A stretch of 64,000 nt of DNA from Paenibacillus polymyxa (GCF_015710975.1 NZ_CP049783.1:4693501-4757500); one strand, 5' to 3'. Positions 36,602-46,965 are shown, numbered from the stretch's first letter. Notes: generated from the letters alone by a model not told the origin. Program-made: numbers and translations.

Positions 36602-37759
36602 ATGTCGTCGTCGTTACGTGTTCATTATTTTATTTTAATTGCAGTTATTATTGTTGCTGGATTATGTCAGGGTTTACTATTACCTATTTTGTCGATTTCT
36701 TTGGAACAAATGGGGGTTTCGTCTTCGCTAAACGGAATGAACGCGGCTGCACTGTATATTGGTTCATTTGCAATGACACTGGTGGCTGAACGGACTTTGG
36801 GATGGCTGGGGTTCAAAAAGCTGATGGCCGGTGGTCTTGTGCTTGTGCTCATTACCCTGCTGCTGTTCCCGCTAATTCCTGATATTCGGATTTGGTTCGT
36901 ACTGCGTCTGCTCGTAGGTATTGGAGACAGTGCGTTGCACTATTCTGCGCAGTTGTGGATATTGCTAGTAACTCCACCAGAGAATCGAGGCCGCAACATT
37001 TCCTTTTATGGTATGTCTTACGGTCTGGGTTTTGCATTAGGCCCATTGGGATTATGGCTACTCGATTATGGAATGCTGGTTCCATTTGCTGCGTTGGCTT
37101 TTTTGTGCTTGCTTGTGTTGCTGTTAGTGTTAATCAAGTTACCTGACTCAAGACCCGAGAAGCAGGAAACTGAGGCGCGTCCCGCACAAAGATTCCGACG
37201 CAGCTATAGCTGGGCATGGTATGCTCTGTTGCCTGCATTTCTATACGGTTATATGGAAGCGAGCCTGAACAGTAATTTTCCAGTCTATGGCCTGCGTATT
37301 GGCTTCCATACCGATGAAATTGCTGCTTTGCTGCCTTTCGTTAGTTTGGGAGGCTTAGTGTTGCAACTGCCTTTGGGTATATTAAGTGACCGTTGGGGAC
37401 GTAAAAAAGTGCTAATGAGCGTAGGTATAGCGGGAGGATTGTCCTTTATGTTGCTACCCTGGAGTGGTAATCATTTTATGTTCACTTTGGTATTGCTGAC
37501 CATCGCAGGTGGATTGGTAGGCTCCTTTTTCTCACTCGGTTTGGCCTATGCAGCTGACCTGTTGCCCAAATCATTTTTGGCGGCTGCAAATGTGCTGGCA
37601 TCCTTTCATTTTAATCTGGGAAGTGTGGTCGGACCTAATATTAGCGGAGGGTTGCTAGACATTGGAACTCAAGGCAGCATGTTTCTAGTTCTTGGAGGTA
37701 GTTACATTGTTTTCGGATTGTTGGGTCTGTTTTCCCGAAAAAGAGTACCGGCGGTTTAA
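36602..37759 (+). CDS. Major facilitator superfamily transporter
   Basis: 385 residues from ATG 36602, six bases after AGGAGG; the in-frame ATG at 36533 has no ribosome binding site. About twelve hydrophobic helices are seen, with the conserved MFS loop motif between helices 8 and 9 or 2 and 3 (GILSDRWGRKKVLM) and a central basic loop (RPEKQETEARPAQRFRR). It resembles YfkF/multidrug or sugar efflux MFS proteins in general layout. The substrate is unknown. The ArsR-like regulator is divergent from it. Confidence 0.85.
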   Translation: MSSSLRVHYFILIAVIIVAGLCQGLLLPILSISLEQMGVSSSLNGMNAAALYIGSFAMTLVAERTLGWLGFKKLMAGGLVLVLITLLLFPLIPDIRIWFVLRLLVGIGDSALHYSAQLWILLVTPPENRGRNISFYGMSYGLGFALGPLGLWLLDYGMLVPFAALAFLCLLVLLLVLIKLPDSRPEKQETEARPAQRFRRSYSWAWYALLPAFLYGYMEASLNSNFPVYGLRIGFHTDEIAALLPFVSLGGLVLQLPLGILSDRWGRKKVLMSVGIAGGLSFMLLPWSGNHFMFTLVLLTIAGGLVGSFFSLGLAYAADLLPKSFLAAANVLASFHFNLGSVVGPNISGGLLDIGTQGSMFLVLGGSYIVFGLLGLFSRKRVPAV

Positions 37760-37840
37760 AACTGCGGTTTGCATGGTATTTGTTTCACAATTACTATAAA
37801 ATATAAACATGTATTGATGGCGGACAAAGGGGAATCATAG

Positions 37841-38566
37841 ATGATTAAAATTCGGAAGCTGACCAAGCAAGTGGGGCCTGAACGTACCCCGTTGCTTCGA
37901 GGGATTGATGCTGAAATTCATCAGGGTGAATTCATTGCTATAGTGGGGCCAAGCGGAAGTGGTAAAACGACACTTCTTCGCTGTCTTGCTTTACATGAAT
38001 CTTGGGAAGAAGGCAGTTTAATTGTAGGAGGCAATGATGTACTGAAATCCGGGTGGACAGGCAAGATGAAATTAAAGCGGGAATGGGCATATCTGGAGCA
38101 AAATCCGCATCTTAATATGAATCGGACCGCTCTTAAAAATGTGCTCATTGGCAGATCGGGTCAGACCCCCTGGTGGAGAATGGTTACTGGCATGGTGCGT
38201 TCCGACGACTATATGGGAGCGATGGACGTTCTGGAGGATCTGGGTCTGCTGGATAAGGCGCATGATAAATGCGACAAACTCAGCGGCGGCGAACGGCAGC
38301 GGGTAGCCACAGCGCGTGCTCTCGTTCACGGAGCCAAGGTTATTTTAGCTGATGAGCCTGTAAATGGACTTGATCCTGCCTCAGCAGCGCATGTACTGGA
38401 AACCTTTCGCAAGCTGTGTTCTGACGAACGAGTAACAATCATTACTGTACTGCCGCTGGAAATGGCTGAACGTTTTGCTTCCCGAATCTGGGGGCTGAAT
38501 GAGGGCGAGCTGGTGTTTGATATCCAGGGAAGACGATTGACACAGGCAGAAAAGAACAAATTGTGA
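37841..38566 (+). CDS. ABC transporter ATP-binding protein (PhnC-like), no adjacent permease
   Basis: 241 residues. Walker A GPSGSGKTT near residue 33, Q-loop LEQNPHL, signature KLSGGERQR, Walker B VILADEP and a D-loop NGLDPAS. The switch His position reads ITVLPLE, without the usual His after the beta strand, so hydrolysis may be impaired. Similarity is to phosphonate importer ATPases (PhnC). No permease or binding protein of that type is present. The next gene is a lipoprotein whose transcript overlaps this stop, followed by a two-component system. Confidence 0.8.
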   Translation: MIKIRKLTKQVGPERTPLLRGIDAEIHQGEFIAIVGPSGSGKTTLLRCLALHESWEEGSLIVGGNDVLKSGWTGKMKLKREWAYLEQNPHLNMNRTALKNVLIGRSGQTPWWRMVTGMVRSDDYMGAMDVLEDLGLLDKAHDKCDKLSGGERQRVATARALVHGAKVILADEPVNGLDPASAAHVLETFRKLCSDERVTIITVLPLEMAERFASRIWGLNEGELVFDIQGRRLTQAEKNKL

Positions 38567-38583
38567 AGGGGACGGCAAGAGAA

Positions 38584-39897
38584 GTGAAAAAAATGCTGTT
38601 GAAAATGGTGGCGTGCTGCTGTTCCTTGCTGCTCCTTGCCGGATTTTTAAGCGGCTGTAATGTGATTAGCGATCCGATTTCGCTGATGCAGACACCAACG
38701 ATGTCTGATGAGAAACAACAGCTGAATGGAGCAGTGAATACGCAATTAGGGGCGGTACAGCCTTTAAGGCCGAATGATCCGGATGATCCTACGCCAATTC
38801 GGACGGGAGATTTGAATAATGATGGTATAGATGAAGCGGTGCTCTTTTATGAAACACCAGATGAGAGCGTAAAGATACATGGTGCCTTGTTTGAAGATCA
38901 GGGCGGCACGTGGGTAAAGAAGCTTACATTTGATGGGGAAGGCACGGTGTTGGAATCATTTAAGCTTGTGGATTTAACCAATGACGGTACGCTTGATATT
39001 GTAGCAGGTTTTTCGAGCGGAGACAGTAGTGAGAACGGGGACCAGAAGGGCCTCATCGTATACTCTTATACTGGAGGAACGTTGGAAAAAATATATGCAA
39101 CGGGCTATACGGACTTCGTTGTAGACGATTTTAACCATAAGAAGATGGATTTGAACGGGGACAATCTGAATGACTTGACGATTATCTTGCTCCGTCGTAA
39201 TGAATTTTTTACCGTGAAAACATTCCAGTTCAGCGGAGGGACCTTTAAGGAGATCGGGTCGTTGGAATTGGACAGTCAGGCTTTAGGCGTCTACAATGTC
39301 GTCGCTGGTAAGGTAGCCCAAGGTAGGCAAGGGATCATTATTGATACAAAGATTGCCGAGACAACTACGGTTTCCAATGTTATCGTGATGGATCACGGCA
39401 AACTCAGAAAGCTCAATCTTATGGATGTTACCTTTAAGGATGCTACCATCGCCAGTGGTGATGTGGATGGTGACGGTATTCTCGAATTTGGGAATTTAGA
39501 GAAGCCTAAAGGTTGGAGCAACAGGCCGCTGGATGAAGTTCCTTATTTTGTATCGTTCTATCAGTGGGATGGGGCCAAAGGGACGATTTTCAAGCAGCAA
39601 CAGTATCGTGATTCTAATGAACAGGTCTACTTCAGACTGCCGAAAGAGCTGCATGGCAAGGTGACTATTGATCCGAAGGTTTCCAGGAAAGACAGCTATT
39701 TGCGGTTTATTCTGGATGATACAGACAAAACAATAGCGGAAATTAAATTTTTCTCATTGTCACAATGGGAGCGAAACAATGAAGGCTATAGCCAATTGTG
39801 GCGAACGAACGCACAGGTAATTGGCATTAAGCGATCCAGCGAGCTGGAACCACGTAAAACCATTAAAAACAAGATGGGGGAAAGGCAGGTAGAATAG
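38584..39897 (+). CDS. FG-GAP/VCBS-like repeat lipoprotein
   Basis: 437 residues from GTG 38584 (AAGGGGA at 38566-38572); a GTG at 38563 overlaps the previous stop and is an alternative. The lipoprotein signal is clear: KKMLLKMVACCC core and lipobox LSGC, with lipidated Cys25. Several Dx[DN]xDG-type loops (GDLNNDGIDE, VDLTNDGTLD, LNGDNLNDL, GDVDGDGILE) mark calcium-binding FG-GAP/VCBS-like repeats. It should face the outside of the membrane, possibly as a sensor or wall-binding partner for the kinase encoded downstream (inference). Confidence 0.75.
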   Translation: MKKMLLKMVACCCSLLLLAGFLSGCNVISDPISLMQTPTMSDEKQQLNGAVNTQLGAVQPLRPNDPDDPTPIRTGDLNNDGIDEAVLFYETPDESVKIHGALFEDQGGTWVKKLTFDGEGTVLESFKLVDLTNDGTLDIVAGFSSGDSSENGDQKGLIVYSYTGGTLEKIYATGYTDFVVDDFNHKKMDLNGDNLNDLTIILLRRNEFFTVKTFQFSGGTFKEIGSLELDSQALGVYNVVAGKVAQGRQGIIIDTKIAETTTVSNVIVMDHGKLRKLNLMDVTFKDATIASGDVDGDGILEFGNLEKPKGWSNRPLDEVPYFVSFYQWDGAKGTIFKQQQYRDSNEQVYFRLPKELHGKVTIDPKVSRKDSYLRFILDDTDKTIAEIKFFSLSQWERNNEGYSQLWRTNAQVIGIKRSSELEPRKTIKNKMGERQVE

Positions 39898-39898
39898 A

Positions 39899-40597
39899 GT
39901 GAGTAAAGTTTTAATCATGGAAGATGAGGAATCGATCCGTAGCTTTATCGTTATTAACTTGAAACGTAACGGTTTTGAGGTGCTGGAGGCAGCAGATGGG
40001 CATGAGGCTCTGAATATTTTGAACACGGTGCGGGATATTGATATCGCGCTGCTTGACGTGATGGTGCCTGGGATGGATGGTTTTGAGGTTTGTCGGAGAA
40101 TTCGGGAAACGAATGAGCGTATTGGCATTATCTTTCTGACAGCCAAGGTACAGGAACAGGATAAGGTGTATGCCTTGTCTGTAGGGGCTGATGATCATGT
40201 GAGCAAGCCTTTCAGCCCGACAGAGCTGATTGCACGTATCCAATCGTTATTGCGTCGGGTAAATGTACATCGTGAAACAGCAGCCAAGGTGTCTTTCCAA
40301 TCCGGTCCGTTCACGCTGGATTTGATAGCTAAGCAATTTAAGAAAAACGGACAGCTGATCGAACTGACACCGACAGAGTTTTCGCTGATTCAGTTTTTTC
40401 TGGAGAAAGAAAATACGCCGCTTAGCCGAGATGTGCTACTTGACCACGTATGGGGCAAGGAATATATGGGCGATCCGAAAATTGTAGATGTGAATATCCG
40501 ACGTCTGCGGCAGAAAATTGAAAACAATCCATCCGAGCCGGCTTTCTTACAAACCGTGTGGGGACATGGATATAAATGGAAAGGTCAGTCTCAATGA
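39899..40597 (+). CDS. OmpR-family response regulator
   Basis: 232 residues from GTG 39899. The receiver is complete: the acidic MEDEE cluster, phospho-acceptor in LLDVMVPGMDG, Thr/Ala in LTAK and Lys in SKPFSP. The C-terminal winged helix ends in TVWGHGYKWK. It starts one base after the lipoprotein stop, and its own stop overlaps the histidine kinase start (ATGA). It is the cognate partner of that kinase. Confidence 0.93.
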   Translation: MSKVLIMEDEESIRSFIVINLKRNGFEVLEAADGHEALNILNTVRDIDIALLDVMVPGMDGFEVCRRIRETNERIGIIFLTAKVQEQDKVYALSVGADDHVSKPFSPTELIARIQSLLRRVNVHRETAAKVSFQSGPFTLDLIAKQFKKNGQLIELTPTEFSLIQFFLEKENTPLSRDVLLDHVWGKEYMGDPKIVDVNIRRLRQKIENNPSEPAFLQTVWGHGYKWKGQSQ

Positions 40598-42024
40598 TCA
40601 AAAAGGGGATTCGCCGACAGATTGTGCTTCACTATTTTTTCGTAGTGTTCTTGGCGCTTCTGTTAGTAGAAGTCATTTTTATGTTTGCACTCCGGTCGTA
40701 TTATTACGACTCCATTTACAAACACATCGAAAGCCGTATCGAATCGGTAAGTGAATTTGCATCCAAATTCAAAGAGCCAGAACAGTCTTTACAATCGTAT
40801 TTGTTGAATACATTTTCTCTGCCCTTCACTGAATTACAATTGCTTGATGAACAGGGAAATGTAATTGATAACTCGACAAATTTTGCTGCGGATCTAAGTG
40901 TGCAAACCAGTGATGTGACACAAGCCTTAGCTGGAGATACGGGCAAATGGATTGGAAAGCAACCCGGCACGGGACAGCAGGTGATGGCGGTATCTCAGAA
41001 ACTGGACAATATCGTCGGAGATCAGGTGTATATTATCCGGTATACGACTTCGTTGGAATTAGTAAATGATAAATTATTCATCATTACATTATTTTCGGTG
41101 GGAATCATGGCAGCTGTACTGATTATTGTATTTATAGTAAGCACAGGGCTTGCCAATTCCATTGTCAGACCGATTAACAATATTCGCGATGTATCTGCTC
41201 AGATGGCGCAGGGACGATTTGATGCACGTATCAAAGGCGATTATCGCTATGAACTGGGTGAATTGGCATCGACGTTGAACTACATGGCACAGGAGATTGT
41301 CCGAACCAATCAAATCAAGGATGATTTTATTTCTTCTATTTCTCATGAGCTGCGTACTCCGCTTACATCGATTAAGGGCTGGAGTGAAACGCTAAATTCT
41401 GGCGGGTATGACCCGGAAGAGACTAAGATCGGGATGCAGATTATTTCCAAGGAAACGGATCGGCTGATTGGCTTAGTGGAGGAAATTCTCGATTTTTCCA
41501 AACTGGAGCAAAATGCCATGAAGCTCGTGATGGGAACAGTTGATCTTCGAGAGCTTTTGCAGGAAATTATGCTGAACGTATGGGCAAAGGCAGAAATGAA
41601 GCAGATCAAGCTTCAACTGGATTCCGAGGAAACGGCTTATCTCGTTCATGGAGACGGTAACCGTCTGAAGCAGGTATTTTTGAACATTGTAGATAATGCT
41701 ATCAAGTTTTCGCATGAAAGCTCGATTATTTATTTGTCTCTTCAACGCATTAAGGGTAATATCGAGATATCGGTACAGGATACGGGGATTGGGATTAGTG
41801 AAGAAAACCTTGCCAGAGTAAGGGATCGCTTTTTCCAGGTAGACCACCAAAATGGGGGGACGGGTCTCGGATTGGCAATCTCGCAACAGTTTGTTGAGCG
41901 TCATCACGGTCAGATGCTCATCAGAAGTGAATTGGGAGCTGGAACCACCATTACGGTTTCATTGCCTGCTCTGCAAGCAGAGTCATCCGTGGAACTACCA
42001 CAACTCTCGGAAGGGCAAATTTAA
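40594..42024 (+). CDS. Sensor histidine kinase
   Basis: 476 residues from ATG 40594. A first membrane helix (about 12-34), an extracytoplasmic domain of about 130 residues, a second helix (about 168-190), a HAMP linker (IVRPINNIRDVS), an H-box (ISSISHELRTPLTS), and the ATPase domain with N-box (NRLKQVFLNIVDNAIKFS), G1 (VQDTGIGI) and G2 (GGTGLGLAIS). The external domain may respond to the FG-GAP lipoprotein encoded in the same operon (inference). Confidence 0.93.
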   Translation: MIKKGIRRQIVLHYFFVVFLALLLVEVIFMFALRSYYYDSIYKHIESRIESVSEFASKFKEPEQSLQSYLLNTFSLPFTELQLLDEQGNVIDNSTNFAADLSVQTSDVTQALAGDTGKWIGKQPGTGQQVMAVSQKLDNIVGDQVYIIRYTTSLELVNDKLFIITLFSVGIMAAVLIIVFIVSTGLANSIVRPINNIRDVSAQMAQGRFDARIKGDYRYELGELASTLNYMAQEIVRTNQIKDDFISSISHELRTPLTSIKGWSETLNSGGYDPEETKIGMQIISKETDRLIGLVEEILDFSKLEQNAMKLVMGTVDLRELLQEIMLNVWAKAEMKQIKLQLDSEETAYLVHGDGNRLKQVFLNIVDNAIKFSHESSIIYLSLQRIKGNIEISVQDTGIGISEENLARVRDRFFQVDHQNGGTGLGLAISQQFVERHHGQMLIRSELGAGTTITVSLPALQAESSVELPQLSEGQI

Positions 42025-42046
42025 AGTCAGTTGTAAGAGGTAATAA

Positions 42047-42088
42047 AAAACAGCCAGTCCTCACTATATTGGAGGGCTGGCTGTTTGA
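42047..42088. terminator. Bidirectional terminator between the two-component operon and glgC
   Basis: AACAGCCAG.CCTC...GAGG.CTGGCTGTT, with T-rich flanks in both directions, lies 22 bases after the kinase stop and just past the minus-strand glgC stop. Confidence 0.85.
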
Positions 42089-42102
42089 AATTTTAGGGAG
42101 AG

Positions 42103-43329
42103 TTATGATGTAAAGCCTTCTGCACGCAAGCGTGTGTTACGCTCATAGGCTTCTTTTAGCATACGTGTAGTTTGCGGCCGTACTGCCATTTTACCAAATA
42201 CTGTTTCATTGGGTCCGATAACCATAATTTCGCTCGGATTACCTTTAATCACAGCACCATCACGAATCACAGCACCTTCACCGATAATGGCATGCTCAAT
42301 ATGCACGTTGCGCCCAATACGTGTGTCGGGCATAACGATACTTTCCTTGATGGATGAGCCTTTTCCCACCTCGACGCCACTAAACACTACAGAGCGCTCA
42401 ATTTGGCCTTCTACTTGGCAGGAATCATGCAGGAGGCTGTCCAATGACTGCATTTTACGACCAGGCACCTTTTGCGCGCTCAGCCTTGTGCGGCGTTCAC
42501 GTGTATACATCGGCCAGTCTTGACGCTGAAGGTCAATTGCGCAATTTTCATGGAGCAGGTCCATGTGGGAGTCCCATAGGCTTTTAACTGTACCTACGTC
42601 TTTCCAGTAGCCCTGGAATTCATAAACGTATAGAGATTCTTGGTCCGCCAGCATTTTAGGTATGATATCTTTGCCAAAATCATGACTGGATTGAGGATCC
42701 TGTGCGTCTTCCAACAGGTAATTTCTTAAGTAATCCCATTTGAAAAGATAAATCCCCATAGAGGCCAAATTACTTTCGGGTTTCTCCGGCTTCTCTGCAA
42801 ATTCAGTGACACGCAGATCTTCATCGGCGCTCATAACACCAAAACGGTGTGCTTCATCCCAAGGAACCTCCATGACAGAAATGGTTGCCGCAGCTCCTTT
42901 TTCCTTATGGTAGTTCAGCATCTCGCGATAATTCATATAGTAAATATGATCACCGGATAAAATAAGCACATGCTCTGGATTTTGGCTGTCAATATATTCG
43001 ATATTCTTATGAATAGCATCTGCCGTTCCTAAGTATTCAGCGTTACCTGTATTATAAGATGGAAGCAGGGTAATTCCTTTGTCATCCGTTTTTGTAAGGC
43101 CCCATGGAGTCCCATCCCCAATATGTTCGTGCAAGGATTCCGCCTCATATTGCGTCAGTACACCTACAGTATCAATGTTTGAATTTACGCAATTACTGAG
43201 AGGAAAATCGATGATCCGGTAATGACCGCCAAAAGGTACGGCGGGTTTTGCAATCGTTGAAGTAAGGGGAGCAAGACGGCGTCCCTCTCCGCCTGCCAGC
43301 AGCATGGCAATGCATTCTTTATTAAACAT
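42103..43329 (-). CDS. glgC: Glucose-1-phosphate adenylyltransferase
   Basis: 408 residues from the ATG with first base 43329 (GGGAGGG eight bases upstream; an earlier ATG at 43368 is not supported). The N-terminal pyrophosphorylase block [16 protein letters not shown] is complete, with [15 protein letters not shown], and the substrate-region AEKPEKP is present. The C-terminal left-handed beta-helix hexapeptide repeats ([10 protein letters not shown] and similar) end in the usual VGxxxxR region. It makes ADP-glucose for glycogen. It is divergent from glgB, not in one operon as in B. subtilis, and no glgD is present. Confidence 0.95.
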   Translation of the reverse strand: MFNKECIAMLLAGGEGRRLAPLTSTIAKPAVPFGGHYRIIDFPLSNCVNSNIDTVGVLTQYEAESLHEHIGDGTPWGLTKTDDKGITLLPSYNTGNAEYLGTADAIHKNIEYIDSQNPEHVLILSGDHIYYMNYREMLNYHKEKGAAATISVMEVPWDEAHRFGVMSADEDLRVTEFAEKPEKPESNLASMGIYLFKWDYLRNYLLEDAQDPQSSHDFGKDIIPKMLADQESLYVYEFQGYWKDVGTVKSLWDSHMDLLHENCAIDLQRQDWPMYTRERRTRLSAQKVPGRKMQSLDSLLHDSCQVEGQIERSVVFSGVEVGKGSSIKESIVMPDTRIGRNVHIEHAIIGEGAVIRDGAVIKGNPSEIMVIGPNETVFGKMAVRPQTTRMLKEAYERNTRLRAEGFTS

Positions 43330-43566
43330 TTCGTTTCCCTCCCGGTTTAGTTGTCTGTTGTAGTACATACATAAACGGTATGGGGTACTCTTGAAACCAT
43401 CAGGTATATAAGATTCCCCAAAAACTAAGGTTTATTTTTTTCCTAGTCATTTTTCTGTTCATTGTGGCTAGAATGGGGTAATAACTCAGGTCAGCTTTGA
43501 CCCAAAAGCGAATGCATTACCGACTCATACATTTTTACTCACAAAACATAAAAGGGTGGTGACGTG
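43330..43566. other. Divergent intergenic region glgC-glgB
   Basis: About 237 bases carrying promoters for both directions (not pinned down). A ribosome binding site AAAGGGTGG precedes glgB. No other feature is seen. Confidence 0.4.
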
Positions 43567-45492
43567 ATGACAGACCAAACTCTTCCGCAACAGACGATAT
43601 CATCGGAAGATACTTATTTGTTTCATGAAGGAACGCTTTATCACAGCTACCGATCTTTGGGTTCCCACCTTACTGTGGAGAACGGAGAACAGGGCGTTCG
43701 TTTTACGGTCTGGGCTCCTCATGCTCTCCATGTCGGGCTTGCTACAGATCGCAACAACTGGAATGGGGAACAGGATTCCTTATATAGGGTTCCCAAATCC
43801 GGTTTTTGGAGTCGTTTTTTTCCGGGGATATCCCAAGGAACATTTTACAAATACGACATTACAGGTCCAAATGGTGAACGATTTCTGAAAGCAGATCCTT
43901 ACGCCGTACGTGCTGAAGTAAGACCGGCTACGGCGTCAGTGGTAGCTTCATTGGATGGTTATGTTTGGAATGATGCAGCTTGGCGCCGTAAACGTAGAGC
44001 ACCATATGGTAAACCTCTACATATATATGAGCTTCATCTAGGCACTTGGAAGCAAAAAGCAGATGGTACGTTTTATACATACAGGGAGATGGCTGAGCTT
44101 CTTGTGCCTTATGTAACAGATATGGGGTATACACATATTGAGCTGATGCCGCTGAGTGAGCATCCGTATGATCTTTCCTGGGGCTACCAACTCACCGGGT
44201 ATTTTGCACTCACAAGCCGTTATGGTGAACCACATGATTTTATGTATTTGGTGGATCGTTGCCATCAGGCGGGAATTGGAGTGATTATGGATTGGGTTCC
44301 AGCTCATTTTGCCAAGGATGCTCATGGATTGAGACGGTTTGACGGATCGCCGCTGTTCGAATACGCGGACCCGCTAATTGCGGAAAAGCCCGGCTGGGGA
44401 ACCCTGACATTCGATTATAGCAAGCCAGAAGTACGTTCTTTTCTGATCTCCAATGCATTGTTCTGGATGGATGTGTACCATATTGATGGTCTGCGTGTAG
44501 ATGCAGTGACGAGCATGTTACGGCTTGATTTTGAAAAGCAGGATGGACAATATTGTCTCAATTCCAAGGGAGGGATTGAAAATGAGGAGGCTATCGCCTT
44601 CCTTCAACAGCTGAATGAGACGGTATTCCGCTATTATCCATACGCACTCATGATGGCAGAGGAGTCCAGCGCTTGGCCGATGGTGACCTCCCCAGTAAGC
44701 GATGGAGGACTCGGTTTTAATTACAAATGGAATATGGGTTGGATGAACGATACACTTGATTATATGGAATCAGAGTTTGATCAACGACCCGATCGCCATA
44801 ATTTGCTGACATTCCCCATAGCCTATGCGTACAGCGAAAATTTTACACTGCCATTGTCACATGATGAGGTTGTGCATGGTAAAAAGTCGCTGCTTGATAA
44901 AATGCCGGGCACCTATGAACAAAAATTTGCCGGACTACGGGCACTTCTTGGCTACCAAATGACCTCACCAGGTAAAAAGCTTTTATTCATGGGAGGGGAA
45001 TTTGGTCAATTTATTGAGTGGAAGGATGAGGATCAGCTTGACTGGTTTTTGCTGGACTATGACAGTCATCGGTCTCTGCACGCATATTCGAAAGCACTGA
45101 ATCATTTATATCTTCAGGAGAAGGCACTATGGGAATTGGACCATTCGTGGGACGGCTATCAATGGATTGAAGCTGAAGACCGCGGACAGAGTGTGATTAC
45201 GTATTTACGTAAAGGCAAAAAAGCAGGAGATACGCTGGTTGTCCTCATTAATTTCCAACCTGTGCCAAGAGAAAATTATCGAATTGGGTTGCAAAAGGCA
45301 GGAAGCTATATGGAATTACTGAACAGCGATCATAAGGACTTTGGGGGGAGTGGTCAGCTTAACTCTGGGGTGATACGTACTTCCAAAATCCCTTACCACG
45401 GCCAGCTTCACAGCTTGGAAGTGACGATTCCACCCCTAGGCATCGTTATACTCAAGAAAACACCACCACGTAGGTCTAAAAAAGTAGATTAA
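43567..45492 (+). CDS. glgB: 1,4-alpha-glucan branching enzyme
   Basis: 641 residues from ATG 43567 (GTG at 43564 is an alternative). An N-terminal CBM48 domain (VRFTVWAPHA) is followed by the GH13 barrel. Region I VIMDWVPAHF, region II GLRVDAVTSM with the catalytic Asp, region III MMAEESSAW with the catalytic Glu, and region IV LPLSHDEVVHGK are all present. The C-terminal beta domain has DTLVVLINFQPV. It introduces alpha-1,6 branches into glycogen. Followed after 21 bases by glgA. Confidence 0.95.
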   Translation: MTDQTLPQQTISSEDTYLFHEGTLYHSYRSLGSHLTVENGEQGVRFTVWAPHALHVGLATDRNNWNGEQDSLYRVPKSGFWSRFFPGISQGTFYKYDITGPNGERFLKADPYAVRAEVRPATASVVASLDGYVWNDAAWRRKRRAPYGKPLHIYELHLGTWKQKADGTFYTYREMAELLVPYVTDMGYTHIELMPLSEHPYDLSWGYQLTGYFALTSRYGEPHDFMYLVDRCHQAGIGVIMDWVPAHFAKDAHGLRRFDGSPLFEYADPLIAEKPGWGTLTFDYSKPEVRSFLISNALFWMDVYHIDGLRVDAVTSMLRLDFEKQDGQYCLNSKGGIENEEAIAFLQQLNETVFRYYPYALMMAEESSAWPMVTSPVSDGGLGFNYKWNMGWMNDTLDYMESEFDQRPDRHNLLTFPIAYAYSENFTLPLSHDEVVHGKKSLLDKMPGTYEQKFAGLRALLGYQMTSPGKKLLFMGGEFGQFIEWKDEDQLDWFLLDYDSHRSLHAYSKALNHLYLQEKALWELDHSWDGYQWIEAEDRGQSVITYLRKGKKAGDTLVVLINFQPVPRENYRIGLQKAGSYMELLNSDHKDFGGSGQLNSGVIRTSKIPYHGQLHSLEVTIPPLGIVILKKTPPRRSKKVD

Positions 45493-45513
45493 CCACATAA
45501 GGAGGAAGCACAT

Positions 45514-46965
45514 ATGAACATTTTGTTTGCGGCAGCAGAAGCACATCCATTTATTAAAACAGGCGGGTTGGCTGATGTTATTGGCGCACTGCCAAAGGCA
45601 CTTCATCAGGCAGGATGCGACGTCCGAATCATCTTACCTAAATATGCGGGCATTCCCGATACCTATAAGAAGTCTCTGCGTCCGGTAACGGTCAAGCATG
45701 TAGCTGTAGGCTGGCGTGATCAGTATTGTGGAGTAGAGGAGCTGACGTTGGACGGGATCAGGGTTTATTTTATAGATAATGAATATTACTTCGGTCGTGA
45801 CGGTATTTACGGTTACATGGATGATGGCGAACGCTTCTCCTTCTTTAACCGGGCGATTTTGGAAGTGCTGCCTGAACTGAATTTTCGGCCGGATATTGTG
45901 CATTGTCATGACTGGCATACGGCAATGGTTCCGCTGCTTCTGAATGCCGATTATCGACATTTGCCCTTTTACAACGATATTCGCACGGTGTTTACGATAC
46001 ATAATCTGTTGTATCAGGGTGATTTTCCATATGAGGTCTTAACGGAGCTGCTTAACTTGGATGGAAGCTATTTTACTTCCGAAGGTGTGGAATATTATGG
46101 CAGACTGAATTTTATGAAAGGTGGGCTTACTTACTCCGATCATGTCACGACCGTGAGTCCAACCTATGCAGAGGAGATTCAAACTGAATTTTACGGATAC
46201 GGACTGGAGGGTTTACTTCGTAAACTAGGAGAGCAGGGACGCTTAACGGGGATTGTGAATGGAATTGATACCCAAAGCTACAATCCTGCCACAGACAACC
46301 GTATTTATACAAAGTACCGCACAAGTCTGGCAAAGAAAAAGGAAAATAAAATTGCCTTGCAAAAGGAGCTAGGTCTGCCGGTGCGTCCGGACGTACCTAT
46401 GATAGCAATGGTAACTAGACTTGTGGATATGAAGGGACTAGATCTGGTTACGAGAGTGCTTGACGAAATCTTGTATTATGACGATATTCAGTTTGTCGTG
46501 CTGGGAACAGGGGACCCGGCTTTTGAGCACTGGTTCCGGGAAGCAGCGGGACGGTATCCTCTGAAAATGTCGGCGCAGCTTACTTTTAGCGAGCCACTGT
46601 CACGAAAAATATATGCGGCAAGTGACATGTATCTTATGCCATCGAGGTTTGAGCCTTGTGGGATTAGTCAACTGCTGGCGCTTCGTTATGGAAGTATCCC
46701 TATAGTGCGAGAAACTGGAGGGCTGAACGATACTGTACAGGCTTACAATGAATCCACAGGTGAAGGTAACGGTTTTAGTTTCACGAACTATAATGCACAT
46801 GACATGCTGCACACCATTCGTCGTGCTGTTGATTACTATCGCCAACCTGAGCATTGGAACAAGCTTATACAGACGGCCTTTGCAGGAGAGTACAGTTGGG
46901 ATGTATCGGCCGAGGCTTATATGGATATTTACCATTCGCTAGCAAAGATTGATGGAACAGAGTAG
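45514..46965 (+). CDS. glgA: Glycogen synthase (ADP-glucose)
   Basis: 483 residues behind AAGGAGGAAG. The GT5 start MNILFAAAEAHPFIKTGGLADVIGALP contains the KTGGL ADP-glucose site. HCHDWHTAMVPLLL and the C-terminal MPSRFEPCGISQLLALRYG with VRETGGLNDTV confirm a bacterial GlgA. It elongates alpha-1,4 chains from the GlgC product. Glycogen phosphorylase GlgP is not in the window. Confidence 0.96.
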   Translation: MNILFAAAEAHPFIKTGGLADVIGALPKALHQAGCDVRIILPKYAGIPDTYKKSLRPVTVKHVAVGWRDQYCGVEELTLDGIRVYFIDNEYYFGRDGIYGYMDDGERFSFFNRAILEVLPELNFRPDIVHCHDWHTAMVPLLLNADYRHLPFYNDIRTVFTIHNLLYQGDFPYEVLTELLNLDGSYFTSEGVEYYGRLNFMKGGLTYSDHVTTVSPTYAEEIQTEFYGYGLEGLLRKLGEQGRLTGIVNGIDTQSYNPATDNRIYTKYRTSLAKKKENKIALQKELGLPVRPDVPMIAMVTRLVDMKGLDLVTRVLDEILYYDDIQFVVLGTGDPAFEHWFREAAGRYPLKMSAQLTFSEPLSRKIYAASDMYLMPSRFEPCGISQLLALRYGSIPIVRETGGLNDTVQAYNESTGEGNGFSFTNYNAHDMLHTIRRAVDYYRQPEHWNKLIQTAFAGEYSWDVSAEAYMDIYHSLAKIDGTE

